Shown here: in pieces, positions 1-14,500 of the stretch
How the letters are laid out: each line of letters opens with the position of its first letter
How positions within the stretch are numbered: position 1 is the stretch's first letter
Assembly (NCBI RefSeq): GCF_963678635.1
Contig: NC_087070.1
Coordinates: 13,426,539-13,490,538 of the forward strand
Source: Symsagittifera roscoffensis
Taxonomy: Eukaryota; Xenacoelomorpha; Acoela; Convolutidae
Reading direction: 5' to 3'
Length of the DNA: 64,000 bases
The notes under the pieces: generated by a model
What the model was told of the DNA's origin: nothing
The model's input: the letters and a program-made list of their open reading frames with translations, nothing else
The model's database searches: none
Made by a program: the position numbers and the translations under genes

Positions 1-2458
1 CACTCTAGTCCAGTTCCGAATAATACTCCAGTCGTTATAATCCAATTCGAGGGAATGCTCTCGTCTCTGTCACAGATGGGACAGCTCTACTCTCGATTAT
101 TATAGTGATGGAAATTGCGAATAGCAATTTCCTACTGCTTTTTCTTGCGACTTTCCCGCGTTTTCGACTCAATTGTTCTGAAATTGTTCTGATCTCTTTT
201 TCTGATTTTCAGTTCTCGCGAGAAAATCGTGCATGACAGGTTCCATTCGAAATTTTGAAAAATTAAATTTCACTCCAAAATCAAGTGTTTTTTGCTTCTC
301 TCAAGGTCAAACTTCCAAATATGACCGACTGGCACATGGTTTTGAATCAATTGTCGATTCTACCTTCGAATTTTTGCCCTATTTTGTTCAAATAACTTCA
401 CCAAAGGAAGGAACTTTGCGTTCGGGCCGTTTTTTCTACTGCCCAATTTTGTTTACCTTAAAGAAAATGGAAGGAACTTTGCATTCGGGCAACTTTTTCC
501 ACTAGCCAATTTTGACTACCTTAAAAAAATTGCAGGCGTTTGCGTGTGGTATCAATTTGAAGATCTTTTTATCGTAATTCGGATTCCAAAAAGATTCGAA
601 AATTTTGCTCAGTTTTGGTATCTCCGTTTCTCGGAAGAAAAAACAAGATTTTTTATTTTTCAGAAAAAAAAACATTTTTTAAAAAGAAGAAATCGTTTTT
701 TAAATTTTTCTTTTATTTTTTTGATTCATTTCCAAAATTATCGTTGACGGTAATTTTGAGCTATTGTCAGAGCAATCGGCTATCTATGTCACTTTTATGA
801 TGTTATTTTTAAAGATGTTACATTTTATGTTGTCAGTTATGAGTATTCATAGTTTCCACATATCAATGCGTTATTTAAAACACTTTTAAACCATCAAAAG
901 TGATCATAAATTTAAAGTCAAAAATAAAAAAGATGCTATTAATCGTTGTTTAAGTTTTTTTGTCAACCCCAATTTAGAGTAGGATTTGATACCTTTTATG
1001 CCTGACTACGTGTTGGCTGTTTCCTACAAGCTCGCCGTAAATCAAACTAGATCGATTTTCAAGCCTGGTTTAATAGTCGTTCAAGTATTAACAGAATAAA
1101 AAATATTGTAAGCTAAATGTCCCAAATTAGCTAAATTGTCATTTTTCAAGCAGCCGTAACTTCTCAAAAACTGGTCAATTGGGAAATTGTTCTTTGAAAA
1201 TTGAGCTTAGGACGTTGTTGCCTCTTAGGTGGTATAAAAAATGGTGCACAAAAATGTTTTCCTTGAAATCGGGACGCTAAAAATCATTGAAGGAAAGCAG
1301 TTTTCAAAAAATAGGATAACAACCCAAAAATATGAGAAACAAAAAGTGTTTATTTTTGGTTCTAAAGTTTTTGATAGTTTATTACAAAGGGCGATTCAAT
1401 TAGGCAAACAAATGCAGAATGAGTGGTACATATAGCTCAAAACAACGTTTTATTTCTGTAGATTTAAATTAATAATTATAAAAATTGAGCTTAAATTGTT
1501 CAATTTTGTTCAGTTTGGCCAAATCAGGGAAAAATTTAGGAAAAAGTTTGAATTTGCGCTTAAGCAAATCAAGCTGCCTGAACTTTTTGTTTCGCAACCC
1601 TGATATAGAAGGGAGAAACTATGAAGCAGAAGTTTTATTCAGACCATTTCAGAGTCAGAGATTAACGTGTGCGCTAAAGATCCTTCCTTTCTTTTCCTGA
1701 GCTAGTCTTTTACCTGTTTATTTCACAGCCAGGAGACAATCAGAATTATTTTGCTCTTATTTTGAAGTGGGAAATAGCTGGTTGCTGTGCAAGTATATCA
1801 GAATGTTTCGACCACACTGATTGAGGAAAATGAGTTTTTTTCAATAATTTTTTGCTTGAATTCTTTTGTCTGAAACTCCCTGTTCTTTTTTTTTCAAGAA
1901 CAGTCGATGAAATTTGTGAAAAATTGCACAAATGAGTTGCAATTATTAGCTTGTATAAGGTAAAAATCTTGTGGAAGTCGGCTTAGAGGTCAGCTATTAT
2001 CCAAATTCCTATCATCCTTTGTCCAATGTGATATTCTAAAAAAATTTTAAATCAGACCAATTTTTTTCGAAACTTTATTTATCCGCAAATTTTCCTTGTA
2101 AATGCAGATTTTTTCTTTCTTCAGTGTAAAGAGAGAAATAAAACGATTAAATAAGACGACTTGTTTGCAAGGGACACAAGAGATATTATCAGCTGCCACG
2201 GTTATCCCATTTTGTTTGGTTTTTTGGACTCGGGTAGGGTTGCCTCACCCTCGCAAGCAACCAACTCGGATCATGTCGGTTTCTGACATCTGACCTTTCG
2301 ATTGAGAGTCTTAGGACCTTCACCGCAGCTCCTCCCCTAAAGTATTTTTGCTATTCTTCTTAGATGGGATCATATTTCAAGTTGACTAACGTGTTTGCGT
2401 GTTTGCTTTCTTTTGAAAAGCAATTGATGCTATCTTATTTGTAGTGTTTTCTCTGCAG
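1..2458. other. Upstream intron or 5' flank, no supported exon
   Basis: AT-rich sequence with poly-T/poly-A runs. The only structure I see is a two-copy tandem duplication near 407-536. No block combines splice sites, GC-rich coding composition and a phase that fits exon 1 (which enters in phase 1), so the preceding exon is probably outside the window. Confidence 0.5.
407..536. repeat. Two-copy tandem duplication, about 65-bp unit
   Basis: Both copies begin with GGAAGGAACTTTGC and continue with a similar TTCGGGC...CCAATTTTG...ACCTTAAA pattern, offset by about 65 bases. A 90-codon open frame runs across it but has no protein-like character. Confidence 0.6.
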
Positions 2459-2579
2459 CTGGTCTTGGCAGTCCGGTGGATGGGTCCAAGTGCAACTCTG
2501 AGTGCAGTGACGTGGACCCCGGAGACAAGAAGTGTGGGGGCTTCACTGAGCTGGACGGCAAATACATCACCGAGAGCTA
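2459..2579 (+). CDS. Exon 1: C-terminal part of a WSC module
   Basis: Acceptor TTTTCTCTGCAG ends at 2458; donor TA|GTCAGT at 2580. It enters in phase 1 and leaves in phase 2. The peptide carries a C-x3-C-x9-CGG pattern (motifs CNSEC and KCGGF), as in the second half of WSC domains, a carbohydrate-binding module found near the N terminus of polycystin-1. The donor has an unusual A at -1. A stop (TAG) would follow in frame if it were not used, and an alternative GC donor at 2576 gives the wrong phase for exon 2. Confidence 0.65.
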
Positions 2580-5500
2580 GTCAGTCGCGCATTTCTTTCT
2601 TAGCAATCGTAGGTGTGGGGAGGGGGGAGCTCAGTTGAATCACCAAATTTGAATACTTAACACTTCCAAAAAGAATGCGTTTCTTCCGACCGTTTTTTTA
2701 ATCAAAAATGGGTAAAAACTAATTAATGCCAAAGCACAACTTGATACGCGAAATTTACCTTGATGAGGGAACAGTTCAAATAACATCGTGAGTTAAATTT
2801 CCAAATTAAGTAAATTGCTGACGCCTATGTTGATCGAGCGTCTTCACCACTCAGAAGCGAATCTCCTCTGTCTGGTTTAACGAACAGAATTTGTAAATTA
2901 AGTAAATTGCTGACGCCCATGTAGCTCGAGCATCCTCACCAGTCAGAAGCGAATCTCCTCTGTCTGGTTTAATAAATGGAGAAATTAAACTAAGTAAACT
3001 GTTGACCCTCATGTAGCTCGAGCATCTTCACCACTCAGAAGCGAATCTCTCTGTCTGGTTTAACGAATGGAATTTGTAAATTAAGTAAATTGCTGACGCC
3101 CAGGTAGCTCGAGCATCTTCACCACGCAGAAAGTAATCTCCACTATCTGGTTTAATAAATGGAGCAATTAAACTAAGTAAACTGTTGACCCTCATGTAGC
3201 TCGAGCATCTTCACCACTCAGAAGCGAATCTCCTCTGTCTGGTTTAACGAACGGAATTTGTAAATTAAGTAAATTGCTGACGCCCATGTAGCTCGAGCAT
3301 TCTCACCAGTCAGAAGCGAACCTCCTCTGTCTGGTTTAACGAATGGAATTTGTAAATTAAGTAAATTGCTGACGCCCATGTAGCTCGAGCATCCTCACCA
3401 GTCAGAAGCAAATCTCCTCTGTCTGGTTTAACAAATGGAGCAATTAAATTAAGTAAACTGTTGACCCTCATGTAGCTCGAGCATCTTCACCACTCAGAAG
3501 CGAACCTCCTCTGTCTGGTTTAACGAACGGAATTTGTAAAATAAATAAATTGCTGACGCCCATGTAGCTTGAGCATCCTCGCCACGCAGAAGGTTATCTC
3601 CACTTTCTGGTTTAATAAATGGAGCAATTAAACTAAGTAAAATGTTGACCCTCATGTAGCTCGAGCATCTTCACCACTCAGAAGCGAATCTCCTCTGTCT
3701 GGTTTATTGACCGCAATTTGTAAATTAAGTAAATTGCTGACGCCCATTTTGCTCGAGCATCTTCACCAGTCAGAAGAGAATCTCCTCTGTCTGGTTTAAG
3801 GAATGGAAGTTGTAAATTAGGTAAAATATTGACGCCCATGTAGCTCGAGCATCTTCATCACTCAGAAGGGAATCTCCTCTGTCTTGTTTAATTAATGGAA
3901 TTTGTAAATTAAGTAAACTGTTGACGCCCATGTAGCTCGAGCATCTTCACCACTCAGAAGGGAATCTCCTCTGTCTGGTTTTTTGAATAAAATTTGTAAA
4001 TTAAGTAAACTGTTCAATCCATGATGCTAGAGCATCTTTGTCACTCAGAAGATAACCTCCTCTGTCTGTTTTAATGAACAGAACATCTAAACTAAGTAAA
4101 CTGTTGACGCCCATGTAGCTCGAGCATCTTCACCACTCAGTAGGGAGTCCACTCTGTCTGGCTTAATGAATGGAAATTGTAAATTAAGCAAACTGTTGAC
4201 GCACATGTAGCTCTAGCATCTTCTCCACTCCGAAGGGAAATTCCTCTGTCTGGTTTTACTAATGGAAATTGTAAACTAAGGAAATTGTTGACGCCCATTT
4301 TGGTCGAGTATCTTCACCACTCAAAGAGAATCTCCTCGGTCTGGTTTACCGAATAGAATTTGTAAACCAAGTAAAATGATGACGCCCATGCTGCTCGAGC
4401 ATCTTCACCATTCAGAAGAGACTCTCCTCTGTCTGGTTTAATGAATGGATTTTGTAAATTAAGTGAACTGTTGATGCCCATGCAGCTCGAGCATCTATAC
4501 CACTCAAAAAGGAATCTCCTCCGTCTGGTTTAATGAATGGAACAATTAAACTAAGTAAACTGTTGACGCCCATGTAGCTCGAGCATGTTGGCCACACAGC
4601 AGGGAACCTCCTCTGTCTGGTTTAATGACTGGAACAATTGAACTAAGTAAACTGTTAATGCCTATGTTGCTCGAGCATTTTCACCAATCAGAAGAGAACC
4701 GCCTCGGTCTGGTTTAATCATTTTGGACTTTGTAAACTAAGTAAACTTTTGACGCCCATGTTGCTCGAGTGTCTTCACCACTCAAAGAGAATTTCCTCGG
4801 TCTGTCTTAACGAATAGAATTTGTAAACCAAGTAAAATGATGACGCCCATGTAGCTCGACCATCTTCACCTTTCAGAAGAGAACCTCCTCTGTCTGGTTT
4901 AATGAATGGAATTTGGAAATTAAGTAAGCTATTGACGCTCGTGTTGCTCGAGTATCTTCACCACTCAGAAGAGAATCTCCTCTGTCTGGTTTATTGAATG
5001 GAATTTGTAAATAAATAAACTTTTGACACCCATGTAGCTCGAGCATCTTCACCAGTCAGAAGGAAATCTCCTCTATCTAGATTTTTAAATGGAATTTATA
5101 AATAAAGTAAATTTTTGACGCCTATGTAGCTCGAGCATCTTCACCACTCAGAAGGAAATCTCCTCTGTCAGGCTTAATAAATGGAATTTATAAATAAAGT
5201 AAACCGTTGACGCCTATGTTGATCGAGAATTTTTACCAATCAGAAGGAAATCTCCTCTATCTGGTTTATTAAATGGGGAATTTATAAATAAAAAAAAACT
5301 GTTCACGCCCATGTAGCTCGAGCATCTTCACCACTCGGAAGGAAATCTCTTCTATCTGGTTTAATAAATGGAATTTATAAATTAGGTAAACTGTTCACAC
5401 CCATGTAGCTCAAGCATCTGCATCACTCAGAAGGAAATCTCCTCTGTCTGGTTCAATAAAGGGAATTTATAAATGAAGTAAACTGTTGACGCCCATGTAG

Positions 5501-8500
5501 CTCAAGCATCTTCATCACACAGAAGGAAATCTCCTCTGTCTGGTTTAATAAATGGAATTTATAAAGAAAGTAAACTGTTGAAGCCCATGTAGCTCGAGCA
5601 TCTTCACCACTCGGAAGGAAATCTCCTCTATCTGGTTTAATAATTGGAATTTATAAATAAAGTAAACCGTTGACGCCCATGTAGCTCAAGCATCTTCATC
5701 ACTCAGAGAGAAATCTCCTCTGTCTGGTTTAATAAATGGAATTTATAAACAAAAAAACTGTTGACGCCCATTTAGCTCAAGCATCTTCATCACTCAGAAG
5801 GAAATCTCCTCTATCTGGTTTTTTAAATGGAATTTATGAAGAAAATAAACTGTTGACGCCCTTGTAGCTCGAGCATCTTCATCACTCAGAAGGATATCTC
5901 CTCTATCTGGTTTATTAAATGGGGAATTTAATAATAAAGTAAACTGTTCACGCCCATGTAGCTCAAGCATCTTCACAAGTCGGAAGGAAATCTCCTCTAT
6001 CTGGTTTAATAAATGGAATTTATAAATAAAGTAAACAGTTGACGCCCATGTAGCTCAAGCATCTTCATAACTCAGAAGGAAGTCTCATCTGTCTGGTTTA
6101 ATAAATGGAATTTATAAAAAAGTAAACTGTTGACGCCCATGTAGCTCAAGCATCTTCGTCAATCAGAAGGAAATCTTCTCTATCTGGTTTTTTAAATGGA
6201 ATTTACAAAGAAAGTAAACTGTTAACGCCCTTGTAGCTCGAGCATCTTCATCACTCAGAAGGAAATCTCCTCTATCTGGTTCATTAAATGGAATTTATAA
6301 AGAAAATAAACTGTTGACGCCCTTGTAGCTCGAGCATCTTCATCACTCAGAAGGAAATCTCCTCTATCTGGTTTATTAAATGGAATTTATAAATAAAGTA
6401 AACTGTTCACGCCCATGTAGCTCGAGCATCTTCACAACTCGGAAAGAAATCTCCTCTATCTGGTTTAATAAATGGAATTTATAAATAAAGTAAACAGTTG
6501 ACGCCCATGTAGCTAAAGCATCTTCATAACTCGGAAAGAAATCTCCTCTGTCTGGTTTAATAAATGGAATTTCTAAATAAAGTAAACTGTTGACGCCCAT
6601 GTAGCTCGAGCATCTTCACAACTCGGAAAGAAATCTCCTCTATCTGGTTTAATAAATGGAATTTATAAAGAAAGTAAACAGTTGACGCCCATGTAGCTAA
6701 AGCATCTTCATAACTCGGAAAGAAATCTCCTCTGTCTGGTTTAATAAATGGAATTTCTAAATAAAGTAAACTGTTGACGCCCATGTAGCTCAAGCATCTT
6801 CGTCACTCAGAAGGAAATCTCCTCTATCTGGTTTATTAAATGGAATTTATAAATAAAGTAAACTGTTCACGCCCATGTAGCTCGAGCATCTTCACAACTC
6901 GGAAAGAAATCTCCTCTATCTGGTTTAATAAATGGAATTTATAAATAAAGTAAACAGTTGACGCCCATGTAGCTCGAGCATCTTCACAACTCGGAAAGAA
7001 ATCTCCTCTGTCTGGTTTAATAAATGGAATTTCTAAATAAAGTAAACTGTTGACGCCCATGTAGCTCAAGCATCTTCGTCACTCAGAAGGAAATCTTCTC
7101 TATCTGGTTTTTTAAATGGAATTTACAAAGAAAGTAAACTGCTGACGCCCTTGTAGCTCGAGCATCTTCATCACTCAGAAGTAAATCTCCTCTATCTGGT
7201 TTATTAAATGGAATTTATAAATAAAGTAAACTGTTCACGCCCATGTAGCTCGAGCATCTTCACCACTCGGAAGGAAATCTCCTCTGTCTGGTTTAATAAA
7301 TGGAATTTATAAATAAAGTAAACTGTTGACGCCCATGTAGCTCAAGCATCTTCATCACTCAGAAGGAAATCTCCTCTGTCTGGTTTGATAAATGGAATTT
7401 ATAAATTAAAAAAACTGTTGACGCCCATGTAGCTCAAGCATCTTCATCACTCAGAAGGAAATCTCCTCTATCTGGTTTATTAAATGGAATTTATAAAGAA
7501 AATAAACTGTTGACGCCCATGTAGCTCGAGTATCTTCACAACTCGGAAGGAAATCTCCTCTATCTGGTTTAATAAACGGAATTTATAAATAAAATAAACT
7601 GTTGACGCCCATGTAGCTCAAGCAACTCCATCACTCAGAAGGAAGTCTCCTCTGTCTGGTTTAATAAGTGGAATTTATAAATAAAGTAAACTGTTGACGC
7701 CCATGTAGCTCAAGCATCTTCGTCACTCAGAAGGAAATCTTCTCTATCTGGTTTTTTAAATGGAATTTACAAAGAAAGTAAACTGCTGACGCCCTTGTAG
7801 CTCGAGCATCTTCATCACTCAGAAGTAAATCTCCTCTATCTGGTTTATTAAATGGAATTTATAAATAAAGTAAACTGTTCACGCCCATGTAGCTCGAGCA
7901 TCTTCACCACTCGGAAGGAAATCTCCTCTGTCTGGTTTAATAAATGGAATTTATAAATAAAGTAAACTGTTGACGCCCATGTAGCTCAAGCATCTTCATC
8001 ACTCAGAAGGAAATCTCCTCTGTCTGGTTTGATAAATGGAATTTATAAATTAAAAAAACTGTTGACGCCCATGTAGCTCAAGCATCTTCATCACTCAGAA
8101 GGGAATCTCCTCTATCTGGTTTATTAAATGGAATTTATAAAGAAAATAAACTGTTGACGCCCATGTAGCTCGAGTATCTTCACAACTCGGAAGGAAATCT
8201 CCTCTATCTGGTTTAATAAACGGAATTTATAAATAAAATAAACTGTTGACGCCCATGTAGCTCAAGCAACTCCATCACTCAGAAGGAAGTCTCCTCTGTC
8301 TGGTTTAATAAGTGGAATTTATAAATAAAGTAAACTGTTGACGCCCATGTAGCTCAAGCATCTTCATCACTCAAAAGGAAATCTCCTCTATCTGGTTTTT
8401 CAAATGGAATTTACAAAGAAAGTAAACTGTTGACGCCCTTGTAGCTCGAGCATCTTCAACACTCAGACGGAAATCTCCTCTATCTGGTTTATTAAACGGA

Positions 8501-11500
8501 ATTTATAAATAAAGTAAAATATTCACGCCCATCTAGCTCGAGCATCTTCACCACTCGGAAGAAAATTTCCTCTATCTGGTTTAATAAATGGAATTTATAA
8601 TTGAAGTAAACTGTTGACGCCCATGTAGCTCAAGCATCTTCATCACTCAGAAGGAAATCTCCTCTATCTGGTTTTTTAAAAGGAATTTATAAAGAACGTA
8701 AACTGTTGACGCCCTTGTAGCTGGAGCATCTTCATCACTCAGAAGGAAATTTCCTCTGTCTGGTTAAATTAATAGAATTTATAAATAAAGTAAACTTTTC
8801 ACGCCCATGTAGCTCGAGCATCTTCACCACTCGGAAGGAAATCTCCTCTAACTGGTTTAATAAATGGAATTTATAAATAAAGTAAACTGTTGACGCCCTT
8901 CTAGCTCGAGCATCTTCATCACTCAGAGGGAAATCTCCTCTGTCTGGTTTAATAAATGGAATTTATAAATAAAGTAAGCTGTTCACGCCCATGTAGCTCG
9001 AGCATCTTCATCACTCAGAAGGAAATCTCCTCTGTCTGGTTTAATAAATGGAATTTATTTTTAAAGTAAACTGTTGACGCCCTTGTAGCTCGAGCATCTT
9101 TATCACTCAGAAGGAAATCTCCTCTGTCTGGTTTAATAAATGGAATTTATAAATAAAGTAAACTGTTCACGCCCATGTTGCTCGAGCATCTTCATCACTC
9201 GGAAGGAAATCTCCTCTGTCTGGTTTAATAAATGGAATTTATAAATAAAGTAAACTGTTCACGCCCAAGTAGTTCGAGCATCTTCATCACTCAGAAGGAA
9301 ATTTCCTCTGTCTGGTTAAATAAATAGAATTTATAAATAAAGTAAACTGTTCACGCCCATGCAGCTCGAGCATCTTCACCACTCGGAAGGAAATCTCCTC
9401 TATCTGGTTTAATAAATGGAATTTATAAATAAAGTAAACTGTTGACGCCCTTCTAGCTCGAGCATCTTCATCACTCAGAGGGAAATCTCCTCTGTCTGGT
9501 TTAATAAATGGAATTTATAAATAAAGTAAGCTGTTCACGCCCATGTAGCTCGAGCATCTTCATCACTCAGAAGGAAATCTCCTCTGTCTGGTTTAATAAA
9601 TGGAATTTTTTTTAAAGTAAACTGTTGACGCCCTTGTACCTCGAGCATCTTCATCACTCAGAAGGAAATCTCCTCTGTCTGGTTTAATAAATGGAATTTA
9701 TAAATAAAGTAAACTGTTCACGCCCATGTTGCTCGAGCATCTTCATCACTCGGAAGGAAATCTCCTCTGTCTGGTTTAATAAATGGAATTTATAAATAAA
9801 GTAAACTGTTCACGCCCAAGTAGTTCGAGCATCTTCATCACTCGGAAGGAAATCTCCTCTGTCTGGTTTAATAAATGGAATTTATAAATAAAATAAACTG
9901 TTGACGCCCTTGTAGCTCGAGCATCTTCATCACTCGGAAGGATATCTCCTCTGTCTGGTTTAATAAATGGAATTTATAAATAAAGTAAACTGTTCACGCC
10001 CATGTAGCTCGAGCATCTTCACCACTCGGAAGGAAATTTCCTCTATCTGATTTAATAAATGGAATTTATAAATAAAGTAAACTGTTGACGCCCTTGTAGC
10101 TCGAGCATCTTCATCACTCAGAGGGAAATCTCCTCTGTCTGGTTTAATAAATGGATTTTATAAATAAAATAAACTGTTCAAGCCCATGTAGCTCGAGCAT
10201 CTTCATCACTCGGAAGGAAATCTCCTCTGTCTGGTTTAATAAATGGAATTTATTATTAAAGTAAACTGTTGACGCCCTTGTCGCTCCAGCATCTTCATCA
10301 CTCAGAAGGAAATCTCCTCTGTCTGGTTTAATAAATGGAATTTATAAATAAAATAAACTGTTCACGCCCTTGTAGCTCGAGCATCTTCATCACTCGGAAG
10401 GAAATCTCCTCTGTCTGGTTTAATAAATGGAATTTATAAATAAAGTAAACTGTTCACGCCCTTGTAGCTCGAGCATCTTCATCACTCGGAAGGAAATCTC
10501 CTCTGTCTGGTTTAATAAATGGAATTTATAAATAAAATAAACTGTTGACGCCCTTTAGGCTCGAGCATCTTCATCACTCGGAAGGAAATCTCCTCTGTCT
10601 GGTTTAATAAATGGAATTTATAAATAAAGTAAACTGTTCACGCCCATGTAGCTCGAGCATCTTCATCACTCGGAAGGAAATCTCCTCTGTCTGGTTTAAT
10701 AAATGGAATTTATAAGTAAAGTAAACTGTTGACGCCCTTGTAGCTCGAGCATCTTCATCACTCAGAAGGAAATCTCCTCTGTCTGGTTTAAAAAATGGAA
10801 TTTATAAATAAAGTAAACTGTTCACGCCCATGTAGCTCGAGCATTTTCATCACTCGGAAGGAAATCTCCTCTGTCTGGTTTAATACATGGAATTTATAAA
10901 AAAAAGTAAACTGTTCACGCCCATGTAGCTCGAGCATCTTCATCACTCGGAAGGAAATCTCCTCTGTCAGGTTTAATAAATGGAATTTATAAATAAAGTA
11001 AACTGTTGACGCCCTTGTAGCTCGAGCATCTTCATCACTCAGAGGGAAATCTCCTCTGTCTGGTTTAATAAATGGATTTTATAAAAAAAATAAACTGTTC
11101 AAGCCCATGTAGCTCGAGCATCTTCATCACTCGGAAGGAAATCTCCTCTGTCTGGTTTAATAAATGGAATTTATTATTAAAGTAAACTGTTGACGCCCTT
11201 GTCGCTCCAGCATCTTCATCACTCAGAAGGAAATCTCCTCTGTCTGGTTTAATAAATGGAATTTATAAATAAAGTAAACTGTTCACGCCCTTGTAGCTCG
11301 AGCATCTTCATCACTCGGAAGGAAATCTCCTCTGTCTGGTTTAATAAATGGAATTTATAAATAAAGTAAACTGTTCACGCCCTTGTAGCTCGAGCATCTT
11401 CATCACTCGGAAGGAAATCTCCTCTGTCTGGTTTAATAAATGGAATTTATAAATAAAATAAACTGTTGACGCCCTTTAGGCTCGAGCATCTTCATCACTC

Positions 11501-14500
11501 GGAAGGAAATCTCCTCTGTCTGGTTTAATAAATGGAATTTATAAATAAAGTAAACTGTTCACGCCCATGTAGCTCGAGCATCTTCATCACTCGGAAGGAA
11601 ATCTCCTCTGTCTGGTTTAATAAATGGAATTTATAAATAAAGTAAACTGTTGACGCCCTTGTAGCTCGAGCATCTTCATCACTCAGAAGGAAATCTCCTC
11701 TGTCTGGTTTAAGAAATGGAATTTATAAATAAAAAAAACTGTTCACGCCCATGTAGCTCGAGCATTTTCATCACTCGGAAGGAAATCTCCTCTGTCTGGT
11801 TTAATACATGGAATTTATAAAAAAGTAAACTGTTCACGCCCATGTAGCTCGAGCATCTTCATCACTCGGAAGGAAATCTCCTCTGTCAGGTTTAATAAAT
11901 GGAATTTATAAATAAAGTAAACTGTTGACGCCCTTGTAGCTCGAGCATCTTCATCACTCAGAAGGAAATCTCCTCTGTCTGTTCTTATAAATGGAATTTA
12001 TAAATAAAGTAAACTGTTGACGCCCTTGTAATTCGAGCATCTTCATCACTCAGAAGGAAATCTCCTCTGTCTGGTTTAATAAATGGAATTTATAAATAAA
12101 GTAAACTGATCACGCCCATGTAGCTCGAGCATCTTCATCACTCGGAAGGAAATCTCCTCTGTCTGGTTTAATACATGGAATTTATAAATAAAGTAAACTG
12201 TTCACTCCCATGTAGCTCGAGCATCTTCATCACTCGGAAGGAAATCTTCTCTATCTGGTTTTTTAAATGGAATTTACAAATAAAGTAAACTGTTGACGCC
12301 CATGTAGTTCAAGCATCTTCGTCACTCAGAAGGAAATCTTCTCTATCTGGTTTTTTAAATGGAATTTACAAATAAAGTAAACTGTTGACGCCCTTGTAGC
12401 TCGAGCATCTTCATCACTCAGAAGGAAATCTCCACTGTCTGGTTTAATAAATGGAGTTTATAAATAAAGTAAACTGTTCACGCCCATGTAGCTCGAGCAT
12501 CTTCATCACTCGGAAGGAAATCTCCTCTGTCTGGTTTAATAAATGGAATTTATAATTAAAGTAAACTGTTCACGCCCATGTAGCTCGAGCATCTTCATCA
12601 CTCGGAAGGAAATATCCTCTGTCTGGTTTTAATAAATGGAATTTATAAATAAAGTAAACTGTTCACGCCCATGTAGCTCGAGCATCTTCATCACTCGGAA
12701 GGAAATCTCCTCTGTCTGGTTTAATAAATGGAATTTATAAAGAAAGTAAACTGTTGACGCCCTTGTAGCTCGAGCATCTTCACCACTCAGAAAGGAATCT
12801 CCTCCGCATGGTTTATGGAACTGAGCAAGAGTCTGGAGACGAATATGGTCACTCGTGCAGTCATGGACTATGAACCTCCCGCCGGATTCTGCAAGAGCTG
12901 GGTACAATTAAATCTTACTAATTTGCACAATATACAATGTTCTTTTTTTGCAACTTTATTTTTACAATCCATGTGACTCAAATTAAATAATTTTGATTTA
13001 ATTCTCATAGATTTTAATACGGAATTTCAAAACCAGGATATAAAACTAACTGTGTAGTGGTATCAAACCGAGTTTATGCTCAATTTGGGTCAAATGGCAA
13101 CTTATACTATCTTTCGTTTCCAAAAAAAATTAGCTTCAGTTAAATAGCTTTATTTTTTGTTTTGATTGTCAGATGAACTACCAGTTTGACTTCGGCACAG
13201 GTGCCGGTCGCACCCACCCCCACCCACTCACGTGGATGGAGTGGGTGTACCCCTACCCAGGCACATTCATCGTTACTGGAATTGCCGACAGCAGATATGT
13301 GAGTGCATTCTTTAAAACTTACTTTACTGTCAAAATGAAAACGGTCAAGAAAGAAACATTTTTAAAAGCGTTCATGTTTTTTCACTTGAAAAATTGCGTA
13401 TTTTTTTAATGACAAAATATCGTGAACAAATATAATGGGATCTACTTTTTCGGATTTTGAAAAACAATTTGTTTTACTTTGTTGCTTCTGTCTCATTTCC
13501 TGTCGTCTAGTTTACAATGTTATATTTGTGTTGTATTGCAAGTGGTGCGAAGCTTTCCACGGTCTCTGAGTAATAATAGTTTTCTGTTCAGCCTGCGATA
13601 GATGCTACGAGTGTGACTGTGGTTGAGTCAATCAGGAAGGAGGGGGTGGTGGCCTCCTGTGGTCCCACTGGCATCTTCAGATTCGGACTGAAGGCCAACT
13701 GCTCTGTCACGTCCATCCTCGGCACTGGCGTCATGGCCAAGATATTCTGGGGGGAAAAGGACAGGAAGCAGTTCGACTTCTCCCGAATAGAGAGTGAGTT
13801 ATTTGTTGCCAGAGCATTTAGTTGATTCTTAATCGAAATCATGTTTAATGTGTATAAATGTTGAACTTCCCGCATTGGCAAATTTTAATCTAATTAAAAA
13901 TTTTTTCTAATTAAAATTATCCAAATAAAACTAAATAGATAAGATTATATATTTTGTTTGACATTTTTAAATCAAACACATTATGACGAGTACAAAAAAC
14001 ATTTTTTACTCTTTTTTGGAAAAGTCTATCAAAGAATGTTTTATTTGTGCATTTTATCCGTATAAATCAGGGCCAGATTTAGAATTTTCTCAAGGGGGAG
14101 GGGGGCATTTTCAAAATTTTTCGAAAAATTAGTCGACTGTTTTCATAGGTCGACCAAATTGGTTTTCCGAGCACTCCCAGAACAGTATATAGACCCATTT
14201 TTGACCAAAAATTATGCGCCGTAAAGCAAGTGTTTGAAAAAACAAAAAAAAAAACAGGTCAAAAATCCGTTTTTGTGCTTTTTTAGGTAAATTTAGACCA
14301 AAAAAAAATGCTTTTTTCTGGCGCGCACTCCCCTTCAAATTTAGTATACAATGTCGCCTAAGGCGCCTTAGAAAAGTTTTAGGATTGGTCGGCCTAAAAT
14401 GGATGTAAAAAAATACCAAAGGGGGCCCATTTTTCGGCGAGGGAGCCGAATCCCTGAGGGAAGAGAGTGTCCAACGACGACCCCCCCCCCCCCCCCTAAA

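Noticed and set aside
1..100. Possible coding tail at the window start
   Set aside because: Frame 1 stays open to TAG at about 100, but there is no donor site, no domain signal and no phase link to exon 1.
233..505. 90-codon open frame near the start
   Set aside because: Built on a local tandem duplication. No splice sites, domain or coding composition.
2576..2581. GC donor for exon 1 (GAGA|GCTAGT)
   Set aside because: It gives phase 1, which matches neither candidate acceptor of exon 2; the GT at 2580 gives phase 2 and joins exon 2 in frame.
2795..12815. CRISPR-like array
   Set aside because: Units are adjacent tandem copies without unique spacers, and the genome is eukaryotic.
4412..12907. 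Minus-strand open frames of 60-92 codons in the satellite
   Set aside because: They share peptides such as MLELHGREQFTL because they read the same 92-bp monomer. 92 is not a multiple of three, so a frame cycles through all three phases over three units. No start context or conservation supports translation.
14129..14419. 96-codon minus-strand frame in the hAT MITE
   Set aside because: It lies in low-complexity MITE sequence and shows no transposase motifs.
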